From contig NZ_BQID01000001.1 in the NCBI RefSeq assembly GCF_021602345.1, forward strand, positions 310,001 through 374,000: a stretch of DNA of 64,000 nt, given 5' to 3'. Positions within the stretch are counted from its first letter, which is position 1. Every line of letters starts with the position of its first letter. Source of the stretch: Pseudomonas pharyngis. GTDB lineage: Bacteria; Pseudomonadota; Gammaproteobacteria; Pseudomonadales; Pseudomonadaceae. The notes beneath the pieces are model-generated. The model was given only the letters and a program-made list of their open reading frames with translations, was not told where the DNA came from and searched no databases. Positions 1-8,865 of the stretch are shown here, piece by piece. Made by a program: the position numbers and the translations under genes.

Positions 1-1653
1 GAGCATCGCGCGGGTCTGCACCAGGAAGATTTCCGGGTGGTCGAGGGTCACGCGAATCCCGCGCCAGCCGAGGAACGGGTTGTCTTCCTTGATCGGGAAG
101 TACGACAGCGACTTGTCGCCGCCGATGTCCAGACTGCGCATGGTCACCGGTTGCGGATGGAACGCGGCAAGCTGCTCGCGGTAGATCGCCAGTTGTTCCT
201 TCTCGCTCGGGAAGCGCTGGTTGATCATGAACGGCACTTCGGTGCGGTACAGACCGACACCTTCGGCGCCGCGCTTCTGCGCTCGCGCCACGTCCGCCAG
301 CAGGCCGGTGTTGACCCACAGCGGCATGCGGTGGCCGTCCAGGGTCACGCACGGAAGGTCGCGCAGGGTATCGAGCCCCAGCGCCAGTTGCTTCTCTTCC
401 TCCACCACCTCGGTGAACTGCTTGCGCAGCACTTCGCTGGGGTTGGTGTAAACCTCGCCCCGTGTGCCGTCGACGATCATTTCGATGCCGTCGACCTTGG
501 CGTACGGCAGATCGACCAGACCCATTACTGTCGGGATGCCCATGGCCCGGGCCAGGATCGCGACGTGGGAGTTGCCCGAACCGAGTACCGACACGAGACC
601 GACCAGCGTGCCTTCCGGCACCTCGCCGAGCATCGCCGGCGTCAGTTCTTCGCTGACCAGAATGGTTTTTTCCGGGTAGACCAGATTCTGCTGACGCTCC
701 TCCTGCAAATAGGCGAGCAGCCGGCGGCCGAGGTCCTTGACGTCCGACGCCCGCTCCCGCAGGTACTCGTCGTCCATCAGATCGAAACGGTTGACGTGGT
801 CGGTGACGACCTGGCGCAGTGCGCCCTGGGCCCACTGCCCGGTCTTGATCACGTTGGTGATTTCGCTGCCCAGCGAGGCATCGTCGAGCATCATCAGGTA
901 GACGTCGAACAGCGCGCGCTCTTCCGGCCGCAGCTGGGTCGCCAGTTTGGCCGACAACGCACGCATGTCGGCACGCACGCCTTCGATGGCGGTCTTGAAC
1001 AGCGCCAGTTCCGCGTCGATGTCGGTGATGGTCTTGTCCGGCACCACGTCCAGATCCGCCGGTGGCAGCATGACCACCGCGGTACCGACCGCTGCGCCCG
1101 GCGAACCCGGGACGCCGACGAACTTGGCTTCCTGGATGCCCTTGCCCTGACGGCCCAGGCCACGGATCGAGCCGGTGGCCTCGGCGTGGGCGATTACGCC
1201 GGCGAGCTGCGCGCTCATGGTCACGAGGAAGGCTTCTTCACCCTCATCGAACTGGCGGCGTTCTTTCTGCTGGATGACCAACACGCCGACGACGCGGCGG
1301 TGGTGAATGATCGGCGCCCCGAGGAACGAGGCGTAGCGCTCCTCGCCGGTTTCGGCGAAGTAGCGGTAGCGCGGGTGATCCGCGGCGTTTTCGAGGTTCA
1401 GGGGTTCTTCACGCGTGCCGACCAGGCCGACCAGACCTTCGTTGGGTGCCATGCTGACCTTGCCGATCGAGCGCTTGTTCAAGCCCTCGGTGGCCATCAG
1501 CACGAAGCGGTTGGTCTCTGGATCAAGCAGGTAGACCGAGCAGACCTGGCTGCCCATGGCCTCTTTGACGCGCAACACAATAATCCCCAACGCCGCCTTG
1601 AGATCCTTGGCGGAGTTAACTTCCTGGACGATCTTGCGCAGCGTATTGAGCAT
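1..1653 (-). CDS. ptsP: PtsP, nitrogen-type PTS phosphoenolpyruvate-protein phosphotransferase (3' part outside window)
   Basis: PtsP (enzyme I-Ntr) takes phosphate from phosphoenolpyruvate and starts the nitrogen PTS phosphorelay in the cytoplasm. The window holds the first 551 codons, and the gene runs off the left edge, so the C-terminal end of the PEP-binding barrel is missing. The start MLNTLRKIVQEVNSAKDLKA opens the N-terminal GAF domain (roughly residues 1-150), which separates PtsP from sugar enzyme I. The PEP-utiliser region follows; GNSHVAILARAMGIPTVMG carries the phospho-accepting histidine at about residue 363. The gene lies 22 bp downstream of rppH on the same strand, so the two are probably co-transcribed, as in other pseudomonads and in E. 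coli. Confidence 0.95.
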   Translation of the reverse strand, partial: MLNTLRKIVQEVNSAKDLKAALGIIVLRVKEAMGSQVCSVYLLDPETNRFVLMATEGLNKRSIGKVSMAPNEGLVGLVGTREEPLNLENAADHPRYRYFAETGEERYASFLGAPIIHHRRVVGVLVIQQKERRQFDEGEEAFLVTMSAQLAGVIAHAEATGSIRGLGRQGKGIQEAKFVGVPGSPGAAVGTAVVMLPPADLDVVPDKTITDIDAELALFKTAIEGVRADMRALSAKLATQLRPEERALFDVYLMMLDDASLGSEITNVIKTGQWAQGALRQVVTDHVNRFDLMDDEYLRERASDVKDLGRRLLAYLQEERQQNLVYPEKTILVSEELTPAMLGEVPEGTLVGLVSVLGSGNSHVAILARAMGIPTVMGLVDLPYAKVDGIEMIVDGTRGEVYTNPSEVLRKQFTEVVEEEKQLALGLDTLRDLPCVTLDGHRMPLWVNTGLLADVARAQKRGAEGVGLYRTEVPFMINQRFPSEKEQLAIYREQLAAFHPQPVTMRSLDIGGDKSLSYFPIKEDNPFLGWRGIRVTLDHPEIFLVQTRAML

Positions 1654-1675
1654 GGCTCGGGGTCGAACTCCGTCG

Positions 1676-2155
1676 TCAGTCGCGCGCTAAAAGGCGCGGG
1701 GCAAGCTCTTTGAGAGCGCGGCGATACACTTCGCGCTTGAATGTCACCACCTGGCCCAACGGATACCAATAACTGACCCAGCGCCAGCCATCGAACTCCG
1801 GTTTACCGGTCAAATCCATCCGCACCCGCTGCTCGTTGGAGATCAGGCGCAGGAGAAACCATTTCTGTTTCTGGCCGATGCACAGCGGTTGGCTGTGGGT
1901 TCGCACCAGACGTTGCGGCAAACGATAGCGCAACCAGCCCCGGGTACAGGCGAGAATTTCAACATCTTCGCGTTCCAGGCCAACTTCTTCGTTCAGCTCG
2001 CGGTACAAGGCGTCTTCGGGCGTCTCCTCGGGGTTGATTCCCCCTTGCGGAAACTGCCAGGCATCCTGATTGATACGGCGAGCCCATAGCACCTGGCCGG
2101 CGTCATTCGTCAGAATGATCCCGACATTAGGGCGGAAACCATCGGGGTCGATCAC
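1676..2155 (-). CDS. rppH: RppH RNA 5'-pyrophosphohydrolase
   Basis: This Nudix hydrolase removes pyrophosphate from the 5' end of triphosphorylated mRNA, which triggers RNase E-dependent decay. Residues 38-60 form the Nudix box: GG, then REL, then EEVGL. The N-terminus (M)[14 protein letters not shown] is diagnostic for RppH. An open frame extends further upstream, but family alignment puts the start at the GTG codon at 2155, giving 159 residues, the usual pseudomonad length. Ptsp follows 22 bp downstream. The gene is divergent from the HAD phosphatase at 2299, with 143 bp between the two starts that must hold both promoters; I cannot place either with confidence. Confidence 0.93.
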
Positions 2156-2298
2156 GGCAACAACCTCGCAAACGCATGTCGCCGCATTGTTCCACAAAGG
2201 TTGTGAAGGCGGCAACGAAGGTTCCGAGCTTATGTGCACTCTTGTGAAAAGACCGTATTCTTGTGGCCTTTTTACTGACTTTTCAGCGGGTAACTGCA

Positions 2299-2955
2299 AT
2301 GCGCCTGGCTTTATTCGATTTGGACAACACCCTTCTGGGCGGCGACAGCGATCACGCCTGGGGCGATTATCTGTGCGAACGCGGCTTCCTCGACCCGATC
2401 GCCTACAAGGCGCGCAACGACGAGTTCTATCAGGATTACCTGGCCGGCAAACTGGATAACGCCGCTTACCTGAACTTCTGCCTGGAAATCCTCGGCCGCA
2501 CCGAGATGGCCGTGCTTGAGCAGTGGCACAGCGATTACATGCGCGACTGCATCGAGCCGATCGTCCTGCCCAAGGCGCTCGATCTGCTGAAAAAGCACCG
2601 CGATGCCGGCGACAAACTGGTGATCATCACCGCCACCAACCGCTTTGTCACCGCGCCGATCGCCGTGCGCCTGGGCGTCGAAACCCTGATCGCCACCGAG
2701 TGCGAGATGCAGGACGGTCGCTACACCGGACGCAGCACCGACGTGCCGTGCTTCCGCGAAGGCAAGGTGACGCGCCTGAACCGCTGGCTGGAAGAAACCG
2801 GATATTCGCTGGAAGGCAGCTACTTCTACAGCGACTCGATGAACGACTTGCCGCTGCTGGAGCAGGTGGCGAATCCGGTGGCAGTCGACCCGGATCCGAA
2901 CCTGCGGGCCGAAGCCGAGAAACGTGGCTGGCCCGTCATCAGTCTGCGCGGCTGA
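2299..2955 (+). CDS. HAD-superfamily subfamily IB phosphatase (candidate histidinol-phosphatase)
   Basis: A 218-residue haloacid-dehalogenase-fold phosphomonoesterase. Motif I is LFDLDNTLL with the nucleophile and acid aspartates at residues 7 and 9, motif II is in VIITATNRF, and motif III is [11 protein letters not shown]. It resembles SerB-like subfamily IB hydrolases. The start was taken at the ATG directly before [10 protein letters not shown]; an in-frame extension of 12 codons upstream is not conserved in style. By position (next to rppH-ptsP) it matches PAO1 PA0335, which I recall being reported as the histidinol-phosphate phosphatase of histidine synthesis. The fold is certain; the histidine role rests on synteny and memory. 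Confidence 0.85.
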   Translation: MRLALFDLDNTLLGGDSDHAWGDYLCERGFLDPIAYKARNDEFYQDYLAGKLDNAAYLNFCLEILGRTEMAVLEQWHSDYMRDCIEPIVLPKALDLLKKHRDAGDKLVIITATNRFVTAPIAVRLGVETLIATECEMQDGRYTGRSTDVPCFREGKVTRLNRWLEETGYSLEGSYFYSDSMNDLPLLEQVANPVAVDPDPNLRAEAEKRGWPVISLRG

Positions 2956-2957
2956 TA

Positions 2958-3040
2958 TCGCCATCGCTGGCAAGGCCAGCTCCCACAAGGAATTTGTGAA
3001 CGCATCAGATCAATGTGGGAGCGAGCCTGCTCGCGAACGG
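2958..3040. repeat. Pseudomonas REP pair (inverted)
   Basis: Two REP copies in opposite orientation: a copy ending GGCCAGCTCCCACA at 2974-2987 and one starting TGTGGGAGCGAGCCTGCTCG at 3014. They lie between the 3' ends of the convergent HAD phosphatase and DUF2269 genes, the usual place for such pairs, and may fold at the mRNA ends. Confidence 0.8.
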
Positions 3041-3059
3041 GTCGACACGGTGCCAAGCC

Positions 3060-3473
3060 TCAAACCGGCTTGGCCCCCATCAACGCCGCAATGGCCAGAA
3101 ATCCGACGCCGCTGACAATCGCCAGCGCCAGATTGAATTTCCGGTTGCCGACCCCGCTTGTCCACAGCCGATTAAGCCGAACAAGCAGCCAGACCGCACT
3201 AAAGGTGGCCACGGCATAGATCACGCTGGACCCCAGAATCCAGAACTGCCCTAGTGGCCAGCCAACCAGGTGCACCAGCCACCAGCCGGTGAAAGGCATG
3301 CTGAGCACGCCGATCAGCATCAGACACCAGACGAACAGCCAGGGTCGCTGCATCGTGCTGGCCGGCCCTTCGCTGCGATTACGCCAGGAAGCAGCGGCGA
3401 GCCCGAGCCCGCTCGCCAGGATTACCACGGTCGCCGCGACGTGAAGGACTTTCAGGGTGGTCAGGGTTTCCAT
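3060..3473 (-). CDS. DUF2269-type integral membrane protein
   Basis: A 137-residue inner-membrane protein with four hydrophobic segments, at about residues 8-28, 45-66, 73-97 and 115-133. The pattern LKVLHVAATVVILASGLG at the N-terminus fits DUF2269 (predicted four-helix membrane proteins, function unknown). It sits 41 bp downstream of ilvA on the same strand, so it may be the second gene of that transcript. Nothing in the sequence indicates a substrate or enzymatic motif. Confidence 0.7.
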   Translation of the reverse strand: METLTTLKVLHVAATVVILASGLGLAAASWRNRSEGPASTMQRPWLFVWCLMLIGVLSMPFTGWWLVHLVGWPLGQFWILGSSVIYAVATFSAVWLLVRLNRLWTSGVGNRKFNLALAIVSGVGFLAIAALMGAKPV

Positions 3474-3514
3474 GAATTTCTCTTTCCTTGGGCCATACCC
3501 ATCAGCGTAGCCGT

Positions 3515-5029
3515 TCAGCCAAGAAACAGCTGATAGGCCGGGTTGTCGCTTTCGTCCCAGTACGGGTAGCCGATTTCCTCAAGGGCGGCCGGCACCAGAT
3601 GACGTTCGTCGTGGGGCACTTGCAGGCCCGCCACTACTCGTCCGTCTGCTGCGCCGTGGTTGCGGTAGTGGAACATCGAGATGTTCCAGCGACCGCCGAG
3701 CTTGTTGAGGAAGTTGAACAGCGCGCCCGGACGCTCCGGGAACTCGAAGCGCAGCACCACTTCATCGACCACGTGCGCGGCGCGACCGCCGACCATGTGG
3801 CGGATGTGCAGTTTGGCCAGTTCGTTGTCGGTCAGGTCAAGCACCGGGAAACCCTGTTCGGTCAGGCTCGCCAGCAAAGCACTGCGCGGGTCGTTGTCCG
3901 GGTGGGTCTGCACGCCAACGAAGATGTGCGCTTCGCTGCCATTGTTATAGCGGTAGTTGAATTCGGTGATCTGGCGCTTGCCGATGGCCTCGCAGAAGGC
4001 CTTGAAGCTGCCGGCCTTCTCGGGGATGGTCACAGCGATGATCGCTTCGCGGCCTTCACCCAGCTCGGCGCGCTCGGCGACGTGGCGCAAGCGGTCGAAG
4101 TTGACGTTGGCCCCGGAGTCGATGGCCACGAAGGTCTGGCCGCTGACGCCGCGCTGCTCGACATACTTCTTGATCCCGGCCACGCCCAGGGCACCGGCCG
4201 GTTCGGTGATCGAACGGGTATCGTCGTAGATGTCCTTGATCGCCGCGCAGATTTCGTCGGTGCTGACGGTGATCACTTCGTCGACGTAATCCTTGCAGAT
4301 GTCGAAGGTGTGCTGGCCGATCTGCGCCACCGCCACGCCGTCGGCGAAGATGCCTACAGTCGGCAGCACCACGCGTTCGCCTGCCGCCATCGCCGCTTGC
4401 AGGCAGTTGGAGTCGTCGGGCTCGACGCCGATGACCTTGATGTCCGGACGCAGGTATTTCACGTAGGCCGCGATGCCGGCGATCAGACCGCCGCCGCCCA
4501 CCGGAACGAAAATCGCATCCAGCGGCTGCGGGTGCTGGCGCAGAATTTCCATCGCCACGGTGCCCTGCCCGGCAATGGTGTGCGGATCGTCGTACGGGTG
4601 GATGTAGACGTAGCCTTTTTCGTCGACCAGCTTCAGCGAGTAGGCCAGCGCTTCCGGGAAGGAATCGCCGTGCAGCACCACTTTGCCACCGCGCGAGCGC
4701 ACGCCTTCGACCTTGATCTCCGGGGTGGTCTTGGGCATCACGATGGTCGCTTTCACGCCCAACACTTTCGCCGCCAGGGCCAGGCCCTGTGCATGGTTGC
4801 CCGCCGACGCGGTGACCACGCCGCGAGCGCGCTCTTCGTCGCTCAACTGGGTCAGCTTGTTGTAGGCACCGCGAATCTTGAACGAGAACACCGGCTGCAA
4901 GTCTTCGCGCTTGAGCCAGATGTCGTTGCCCAGCCGCTCGGAGAGCTGGCGGGCGTTCTGCAGCGGGGTTTCTACGGCAACGTCATAAACGCGCGAGGTG
5001 AGGATCTTCTTGACGTACTGTTCGAGCAT
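3515..5029 (-). CDS. ilvA: Threonine ammonia-lyase (biosynthetic threonine dehydratase)
   Basis: This PLP enzyme deaminates threonine to 2-oxobutanoate, the first step of isoleucine synthesis. The 504-residue protein has the fold-type II catalytic domain, with the PLP lysine at residue 51 in VFSFKIRGAYNKL and a phosphate-binding glycine loop VGGGGLIAG. The C-terminal third contains two ACT-like regulatory repeats (starting near REAIIAVTIPEKAGSFKAF and VLRFEFPERPGALFNFLNKL), as expected for the isoleucine-inhibited biosynthetic form and not the short catabolic TdcB. It is divergent from rpiA, the arrangement found in other pseudomonads. Confidence 0.96.
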   Translation of the reverse strand: MLEQYVKKILTSRVYDVAVETPLQNARQLSERLGNDIWLKREDLQPVFSFKIRGAYNKLTQLSDEERARGVVTASAGNHAQGLALAAKVLGVKATIVMPKTTPEIKVEGVRSRGGKVVLHGDSFPEALAYSLKLVDEKGYVYIHPYDDPHTIAGQGTVAMEILRQHPQPLDAIFVPVGGGGLIAGIAAYVKYLRPDIKVIGVEPDDSNCLQAAMAAGERVVLPTVGIFADGVAVAQIGQHTFDICKDYVDEVITVSTDEICAAIKDIYDDTRSITEPAGALGVAGIKKYVEQRGVSGQTFVAIDSGANVNFDRLRHVAERAELGEGREAIIAVTIPEKAGSFKAFCEAIGKRQITEFNYRYNNGSEAHIFVGVQTHPDNDPRSALLASLTEQGFPVLDLTDNELAKLHIRHMVGGRAAHVVDEVVLRFEFPERPGALFNFLNKLGGRWNISMFHYRNHGAADGRVVAGLQVPHDERHLVPAALEEIGYPYWDESDNPAYQLFLG

Positions 5030-5129
5030 CGGAAAGCATCACTGAGCGGGTTGGGCAGGGCCAACGAGTCTAACCCGGCTTTCGGGCGCACGACCACACG
5101 AATCCCGAGGTTTTAGCCCGGCTTGAGGC

Positions 5130-5135
5130 TATAAT
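5130..5135 (+). promoter_or_regulatory. Probable -10 element of rpiA
   Basis: A perfect TATAAT lies 42 bp before the rpiA start in the ilvA-rpiA divergent region. No good -35 hexamer is visible at 16-18 bp spacing, so the promoter call rests on the -10 alone. Confidence 0.5.
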
Positions 5136-5177
5136 GCCGGCCTTTCCGTTCTTACCTTGCCCGCTTCCGGAGCCCGC

Positions 5178-5852
5178 ATGACCCAGGATCAACTCAAACA
5201 AGCCGTGGCCCAGGCTGCCGTCGACTTCATCCTTCCGAAACTCGACGACAAGAGCATCGTCGGCGTCGGCACCGGCTCCACCGCCAACTGCTTCATCGAC
5301 GCCCTGGCCCAGCACAAGGGCGCGTTCGACGGCGCGGTCGCGAGCTCCGAAGCCACCGCCGCGCGCCTCAAGGGCCACGGGATTCCGGTGTACGAGCTGA
5401 ACACCGTGAGCAACCTGGAGTTCTACGTCGACGGCGCCGATGAAAGCGACGAACACTTGAACCTGATCAAGGGCGGCGGCGCAGCCCTGACCCGCGAGAA
5501 GATCGTCGCGGCCGTGGCCCAGACCTTCATCTGCATCGCCGACGCCAGCAAACTGGTGCCGGTGCTGGGCGCGTTCCCGCTGCCGGTGGAAGTGATCCCC
5601 ATGGCCCGCAGCCACGTGGCCCGCCAACTGGTGAAACTGGGCGGCGACCCGGTCTACCGCGAAGGCGTGCTGACCGACAACGGCAACATCATCCTCGACG
5701 TGCACAATCTGCAGATCACCAATCCGGTGGAGCTGGAAGCGCAGATCAATGCGATCGTCGGCGTGGTCACCAACGGCCTGTTCGCGGCGCGTCCGGCGGA
5801 CCTGCTGTTGCTGGGTACTTCCGAAGGTGTGAAAACACTGAAGGCTGAGTAA
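5178..5852 (+). CDS. rpiA: Ribose-5-phosphate isomerase A
   Basis: RpiA interconverts ribose 5-phosphate and ribulose 5-phosphate in the non-oxidative pentose phosphate pathway. The 224-residue protein carries the family motifs [12 protein letters not shown] (phosphate loop), [10 protein letters not shown] and [13 protein letters not shown], the last holding the catalytic region. The ATG at 5178 gives [14 protein letters not shown], the usual start; an upstream TTG in frame is unlikely. The gene is monocistronic: a short perfect palindrome follows at 5892-5919, and the next gene is convergent. Confidence 0.96.
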   Translation: MTQDQLKQAVAQAAVDFILPKLDDKSIVGVGTGSTANCFIDALAQHKGAFDGAVASSEATAARLKGHGIPVYELNTVSNLEFYVDGADESDEHLNLIKGGGAALTREKIVAAVAQTFICIADASKLVPVLGAFPLPVEVIPMARSHVARQLVKLGGDPVYREGVLTDNGNIILDVHNLQITNPVELEAQINAIVGVVTNGLFAARPADLLLLGTSEGVKTLKAE

Positions 5853-5891
5853 GCCGAAACTGCCCGTATTTTGGTGGGCAGATGAAAAAAC

Positions 5892-5919
5892 TGTGGGAGC
5901 CAGTTTGCTAGCTCCCACA
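5892..5919. repeat. REP-like palindrome between convergent genes
   Basis: TGTGGGAGC and GCTCCCACA form perfect 9-bp arms around a 10-nt loop. It sits between the ends of rpiA and the gene at 5937. It matches the REP stem and may also serve as a bidirectional transcript end, although there is no clear T run. Confidence 0.65.
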
Positions 5920-5936
5920 TTGTTAGATGGTGCTGG

Positions 5937-6854
5937 TTAGTTCTGCGCAGGCTTCCTGAAGACATAAAACAGATTCGGCTCGCTCACCAGATACAACGCC
6001 CCATCGTCATCCATCGCGATACCTTCCGCCTGCGGCACGGTTTTCTTCAGACCCTGCCGGCCACCGCTCAACGACATGGTGCTCAACGGGCGCCCGTCCA
6101 CATCCAGTTCCAGAATCAGTCGCGACTCGTCGGACAGCGCCAGTAAATGACCGCTGCGCTCGTCGTATTGCAGGCTCGACAGATCGCGCACGAACATCCC
6201 GGCATCGCGCTTGGGATTGTTGATCACGTGTACTGCGTAGGATTTTTCCGGATTGAAGTGCGGGAAACCGTGCACTTCATAGATCAGCATCGGGTCCCGC
6301 TCCTTGGCCACGAACAGGCGCTTGCCCACCGAGTCGTACGCCAGGCCTTCAAACCCCTTGTTGCCGCTCATGTGCACACCGAGGGTCATTTGCTCGGCGT
6401 CCGCCGCATCAAGGAACGTGGTGTCGTGCTCCAGATGGATCTTGATCAGGCGCTGCTGGCGCTCGTCGGTGATCACATAGGTGTCGGCGCTGATGAACTC
6501 CACCGCCTCCGGATCGCCGAAGCCGATCAAGGCGACACGGCGCAGGATCGTGCCGTCCAGCGACAGCTCGATCAGTTCGGCATTCTTGTTGGTCACGGTG
6601 AACAGGCTCTTGCGCACCGGATCGTAGGTCAGCGCGGACACGTCGTCGTTCAGCCCATCGATGACTTTCGCTTCAATCTCTGCCCGATATTGATCCAGCC
6701 CGATGGACTGGCTGCTCATCGGCTGCCAGAGCGTATGCAGGTTGAACCAGGCACGCTCGAACAGGCGCATGTATTGGCCGATCGCAATCAATGCGATCAG
6801 GGCAATCATCGACAGGATGATGAACAGAGGCTTGGGGCGGGCAAGTCGACGCAT
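5937..6854 (-). CDS. SdiA-regulated-family protein, membrane-anchored (copy 1)
   Basis: A 305-residue protein with one N-terminal membrane helix (about residues 9-27) followed by a periplasmic beta-propeller-like domain of the SdiA-regulated/YjiK family. Repeated blocks such as VSALTYDPVRKSLFTVTNKN, FEGLAYDSVGKRLFVAKE and AEGIAMDDDGALYLVSEP are typical. Function is unknown; the family resembles SMP-30-like and Ca-dependent propellers. It follows a paralogue (6972-7898) on the same strand with a 117-bp gap, so the pair looks like an old tandem duplication. The ends of the two proteins are almost identical (SEPNLFY-FRK/FEK). Confidence 0.8.
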   Translation of the reverse strand: MRRLARPKPLFIILSMIALIALIAIGQYMRLFERAWFNLHTLWQPMSSQSIGLDQYRAEIEAKVIDGLNDDVSALTYDPVRKSLFTVTNKNAELIELSLDGTILRRVALIGFGDPEAVEFISADTYVITDERQQRLIKIHLEHDTTFLDAADAEQMTLGVHMSGNKGFEGLAYDSVGKRLFVAKERDPMLIYEVHGFPHFNPEKSYAVHVINNPKRDAGMFVRDLSSLQYDERSGHLLALSDESRLILELDVDGRPLSTMSLSGGRQGLKKTVPQAEGIAMDDDGALYLVSEPNLFYVFRKPAQN

Positions 6855-6971
6855 TCGGGCAGGCTCGGAGTCAAAACAGGCGGATGAAATATCACGCCTG
6901 TCTGAACTGAAGCTTAATGGCCACTTGCCTCAGGCCACAACTCCACAGGTCTGCAATCGCTGTAGGAGAGA

Positions 6972-7898
6972 TTACTTCTGCTTTTCGAAGCGGTAGAACA
7001 GGTTCGGCTCGCTGACCATGTACAGCGAGCCCGCCTCGTCCATGGTCACGCCCTCGGCGCGGGGAATGGTTTTCTTCAAACCGTTGAAACCGCCGAGCAG
7101 GGTCATGAAGCTGACTTGTTCGCCCTTCTCGTCCAGCTCCAGCAACAGGTGCGAATCAGCGGACAGAACGAGGGTGTGACCGGTGCGAGGATCGATCGCC
7201 AGGGCCGACAGGTTACGAATATCGAGTTCGTCGCTGTCGAGTTTCTGCTTGTCACCCATTAGCTTCTGGCTGCCGTCGCTTTTCCAGGTGAACAGCGCGG
7301 GTGGACGCTCTTCGCCCAGCAGCAGTTGCTGGTTGCGGGCGTCCCAGGTGATGGCTTCGAAGGCCTTGTTCTGGTCTTTCGAGGGGCCGAGATCGTATTT
7401 CGGGAAATCGTCGCGCTTCAGTTCGCGGGTGTCGGCATCGACCTTGACGATGGAGAGCAGGTGCTCGCGCTCATCGACAATCGCCATCAAGCCGTTTTCC
7501 ATCACCGTCAGGCCTTCCGGATTGCTCCAGCCCACCAGGGGCATCTTGCGCAACACGTCGCCCTGCAGGGTCAGCTCGACCAGAAACGGATTCTTGCCCA
7601 TCACCGAAAACAGGGTTTTGGTCTGCGGGTTATAGGACAGGTCCGAAGCCTCGTCCTTTTCCATCCCCGGCAGCAGTTTGGCGTCGATGACCACCCGGTA
7701 GTCCGGGAGCCAGACGCTTTCCTGTTTCTCGGACGTGCTTTCGAAGCGTTCCAGCACCCACAGCACACCCCGGTCATCCCAATGCATGGCAAACGCCAGC
7801 CCGTACACAGCGGCGGCTGCCAGCAACAACCAGGAATACCAGCGCAGGGCGAAGCGTGAACGGCGGGCGGGTTTGAGCTGAGTTTGAGATGACATCAA
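6972..7898 (-). CDS. SdiA-regulated-family protein, membrane-anchored (copy 2)
   Basis: The upstream member of the tandem pair, 308 residues. A basic N-terminus (TQLKPARRSRFALRW) precedes one membrane helix at about residues 22-42, then the same propeller-type domain: ASDLSYNPQTKTLFSVMGKN, FEAITWDARNQQLLLGEE, RAEGVTMDEAGSLYMVSEP. Two adjacent ATG codons begin the frame and either could be used. Function is unknown. The E. coli family member was named after control by the quorum-sensing regulator SdiA, but nothing here shows such control. Confidence 0.8.
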   Translation of the reverse strand: MMSSQTQLKPARRSRFALRWYSWLLLAAAAVYGLAFAMHWDDRGVLWVLERFESTSEKQESVWLPDYRVVIDAKLLPGMEKDEASDLSYNPQTKTLFSVMGKNPFLVELTLQGDVLRKMPLVGWSNPEGLTVMENGLMAIVDEREHLLSIVKVDADTRELKRDDFPKYDLGPSKDQNKAFEAITWDARNQQLLLGEERPPALFTWKSDGSQKLMGDKQKLDSDELDIRNLSALAIDPRTGHTLVLSADSHLLLELDEKGEQVSFMTLLGGFNGLKKTIPRAEGVTMDEAGSLYMVSEPNLFYRFEKQK

Positions 7899-8049
7899 AG
7901 GACGCGTTCCGAAAATTCAGGCTACGGGTAATAGCACAAAGAGGCCGGCTCAGACGCCAGAATGACCGGAATTATCCGGACAGAATGTGAAAAAAACGGC
8001 AAATGGCCGGAATGCCTTATGTGTTTGCGAGCTGCAACATAAAAACAAA

Positions 8050-8140
8050 TGTGGGAGCCAGCCTGCTGGCGATGGCGGTGTATCAGTCGAATGAAACATC
8101 AACTGACAGTCTGTCATCGCCAGCAGGCTGGCTCCCACAT
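8050..8140. repeat. Pseudomonas REP pair (inverted)
   Basis: TGTGGGAGCCAGCCTGCTGG (8050-8069) and its inverted copy ending CCAGCAGGCTGGCTCCCACA are separated by about 50 bp. The pair lies 3' of the FAH-family gene at 8160 and 5' of the gene at 6972. The surrounding 260-bp gap holds nothing else that I recognise apart from a short CCGGA-ATTA-TCCGG palindrome at 7966-7979. Confidence 0.8.
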
Positions 8141-8159
8141 AGGCATTTCAGTGTTGCAG

Positions 8160-8825
8160 TCAGCGAACGCTGCTGGTGAAGCGACTGGCGCCCGGCAGTT
8201 CCAGCACGATCTCATCACCGACATTCAGCGGGCCGACGCCCACCGGCGTGCCGGTCAGGATCACGTCACCGGCCTGCAGCGAGAAGCAGCCGGCCATGTG
8301 CTGGATCATCGGCACGATCGGGTTGAGCATCGCGCTGCTGTTGCCGTCCTGGCGCACTTCGCCGTTGATGGTCAGGCGAATGCCGATGTCGGTCAGATCG
8401 GCGAAAGTGCTGCCGACCACGAACGGTGCAATCACCGCCGCGCCGTCGAACGACTTGGCGATTTCCCACGGCAGGCCCTTGGACTTGAGCTCGGCCTGCT
8501 TGTCGCGCAGGGTCAGGTCCAGCGCCGGGGCGAAACCGGAGATCGCGTCCAGCACTTCTTCGCGGCTCGGTTTGGTCGACAGCGGCTTGCCAATCAACAC
8601 GGCGATTTCCGCCTCGTAATGCACCGAGCCACGCTCGGTCGGAATGCTGAAACCGCCTTCCAGCGGCACTACGCAACTGCCCGGCTTGATGAACAGCAAC
8701 GGCTCGGTAGGCACCGGGTTGTCCAGTTCCTTGGCGTGTTCGGCGTAGTTACGGCCGATGCACACCACTTTCCCCAGCGGAAAATGAATCCGCGTACCGT
8801 CGACATACTGGTGCTGATAGCTCAT
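8160..8825 (-). CDS. Fumarylacetoacetate hydrolase-family protein
   Basis: A 221-residue single-domain member of the FAH family, which hydrolyses or decarboxylates beta-diketo acids using a divalent metal. Visible marks are GKVVCIGRNYAEHAKEL at the N-terminus, the metal-ligand region VHYEAEIAVLIGK, and VILTGTPVGVGPLNVGD near the C-terminus. Small FAH proteins of this kind include acylpyruvate hydrolases and oxaloacetate decarboxylases (FAHD1/YcgM-like); the substrate cannot be read from the sequence. It lies 40 bp downstream of D2HGDH on the same strand, suggesting a two-gene operon acting on 2-oxo acids. Confidence 0.88.
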   Translation of the reverse strand: MSYQHQYVDGTRIHFPLGKVVCIGRNYAEHAKELDNPVPTEPLLFIKPGSCVVPLEGGFSIPTERGSVHYEAEIAVLIGKPLSTKPSREEVLDAISGFAPALDLTLRDKQAELKSKGLPWEIAKSFDGAAVIAPFVVGSTFADLTDIGIRLTINGEVRQDGNSSAMLNPIVPMIQHMAGCFSLQAGDVILTGTPVGVGPLNVGDEIVLELPGASRFTSSVR

Positions 8826-8865
8826 TACCGACTCCTGCCTTTATTGATTCATCAGGGATTGCCAA

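Noticed and set aside
37-1713. A 558-codon open frame on the plus strand
   Set aside because: It is antisense to ptsP, whose GAF domain and phosphohistidine motif are clear on the minus strand; the plus-strand product shows no family features.
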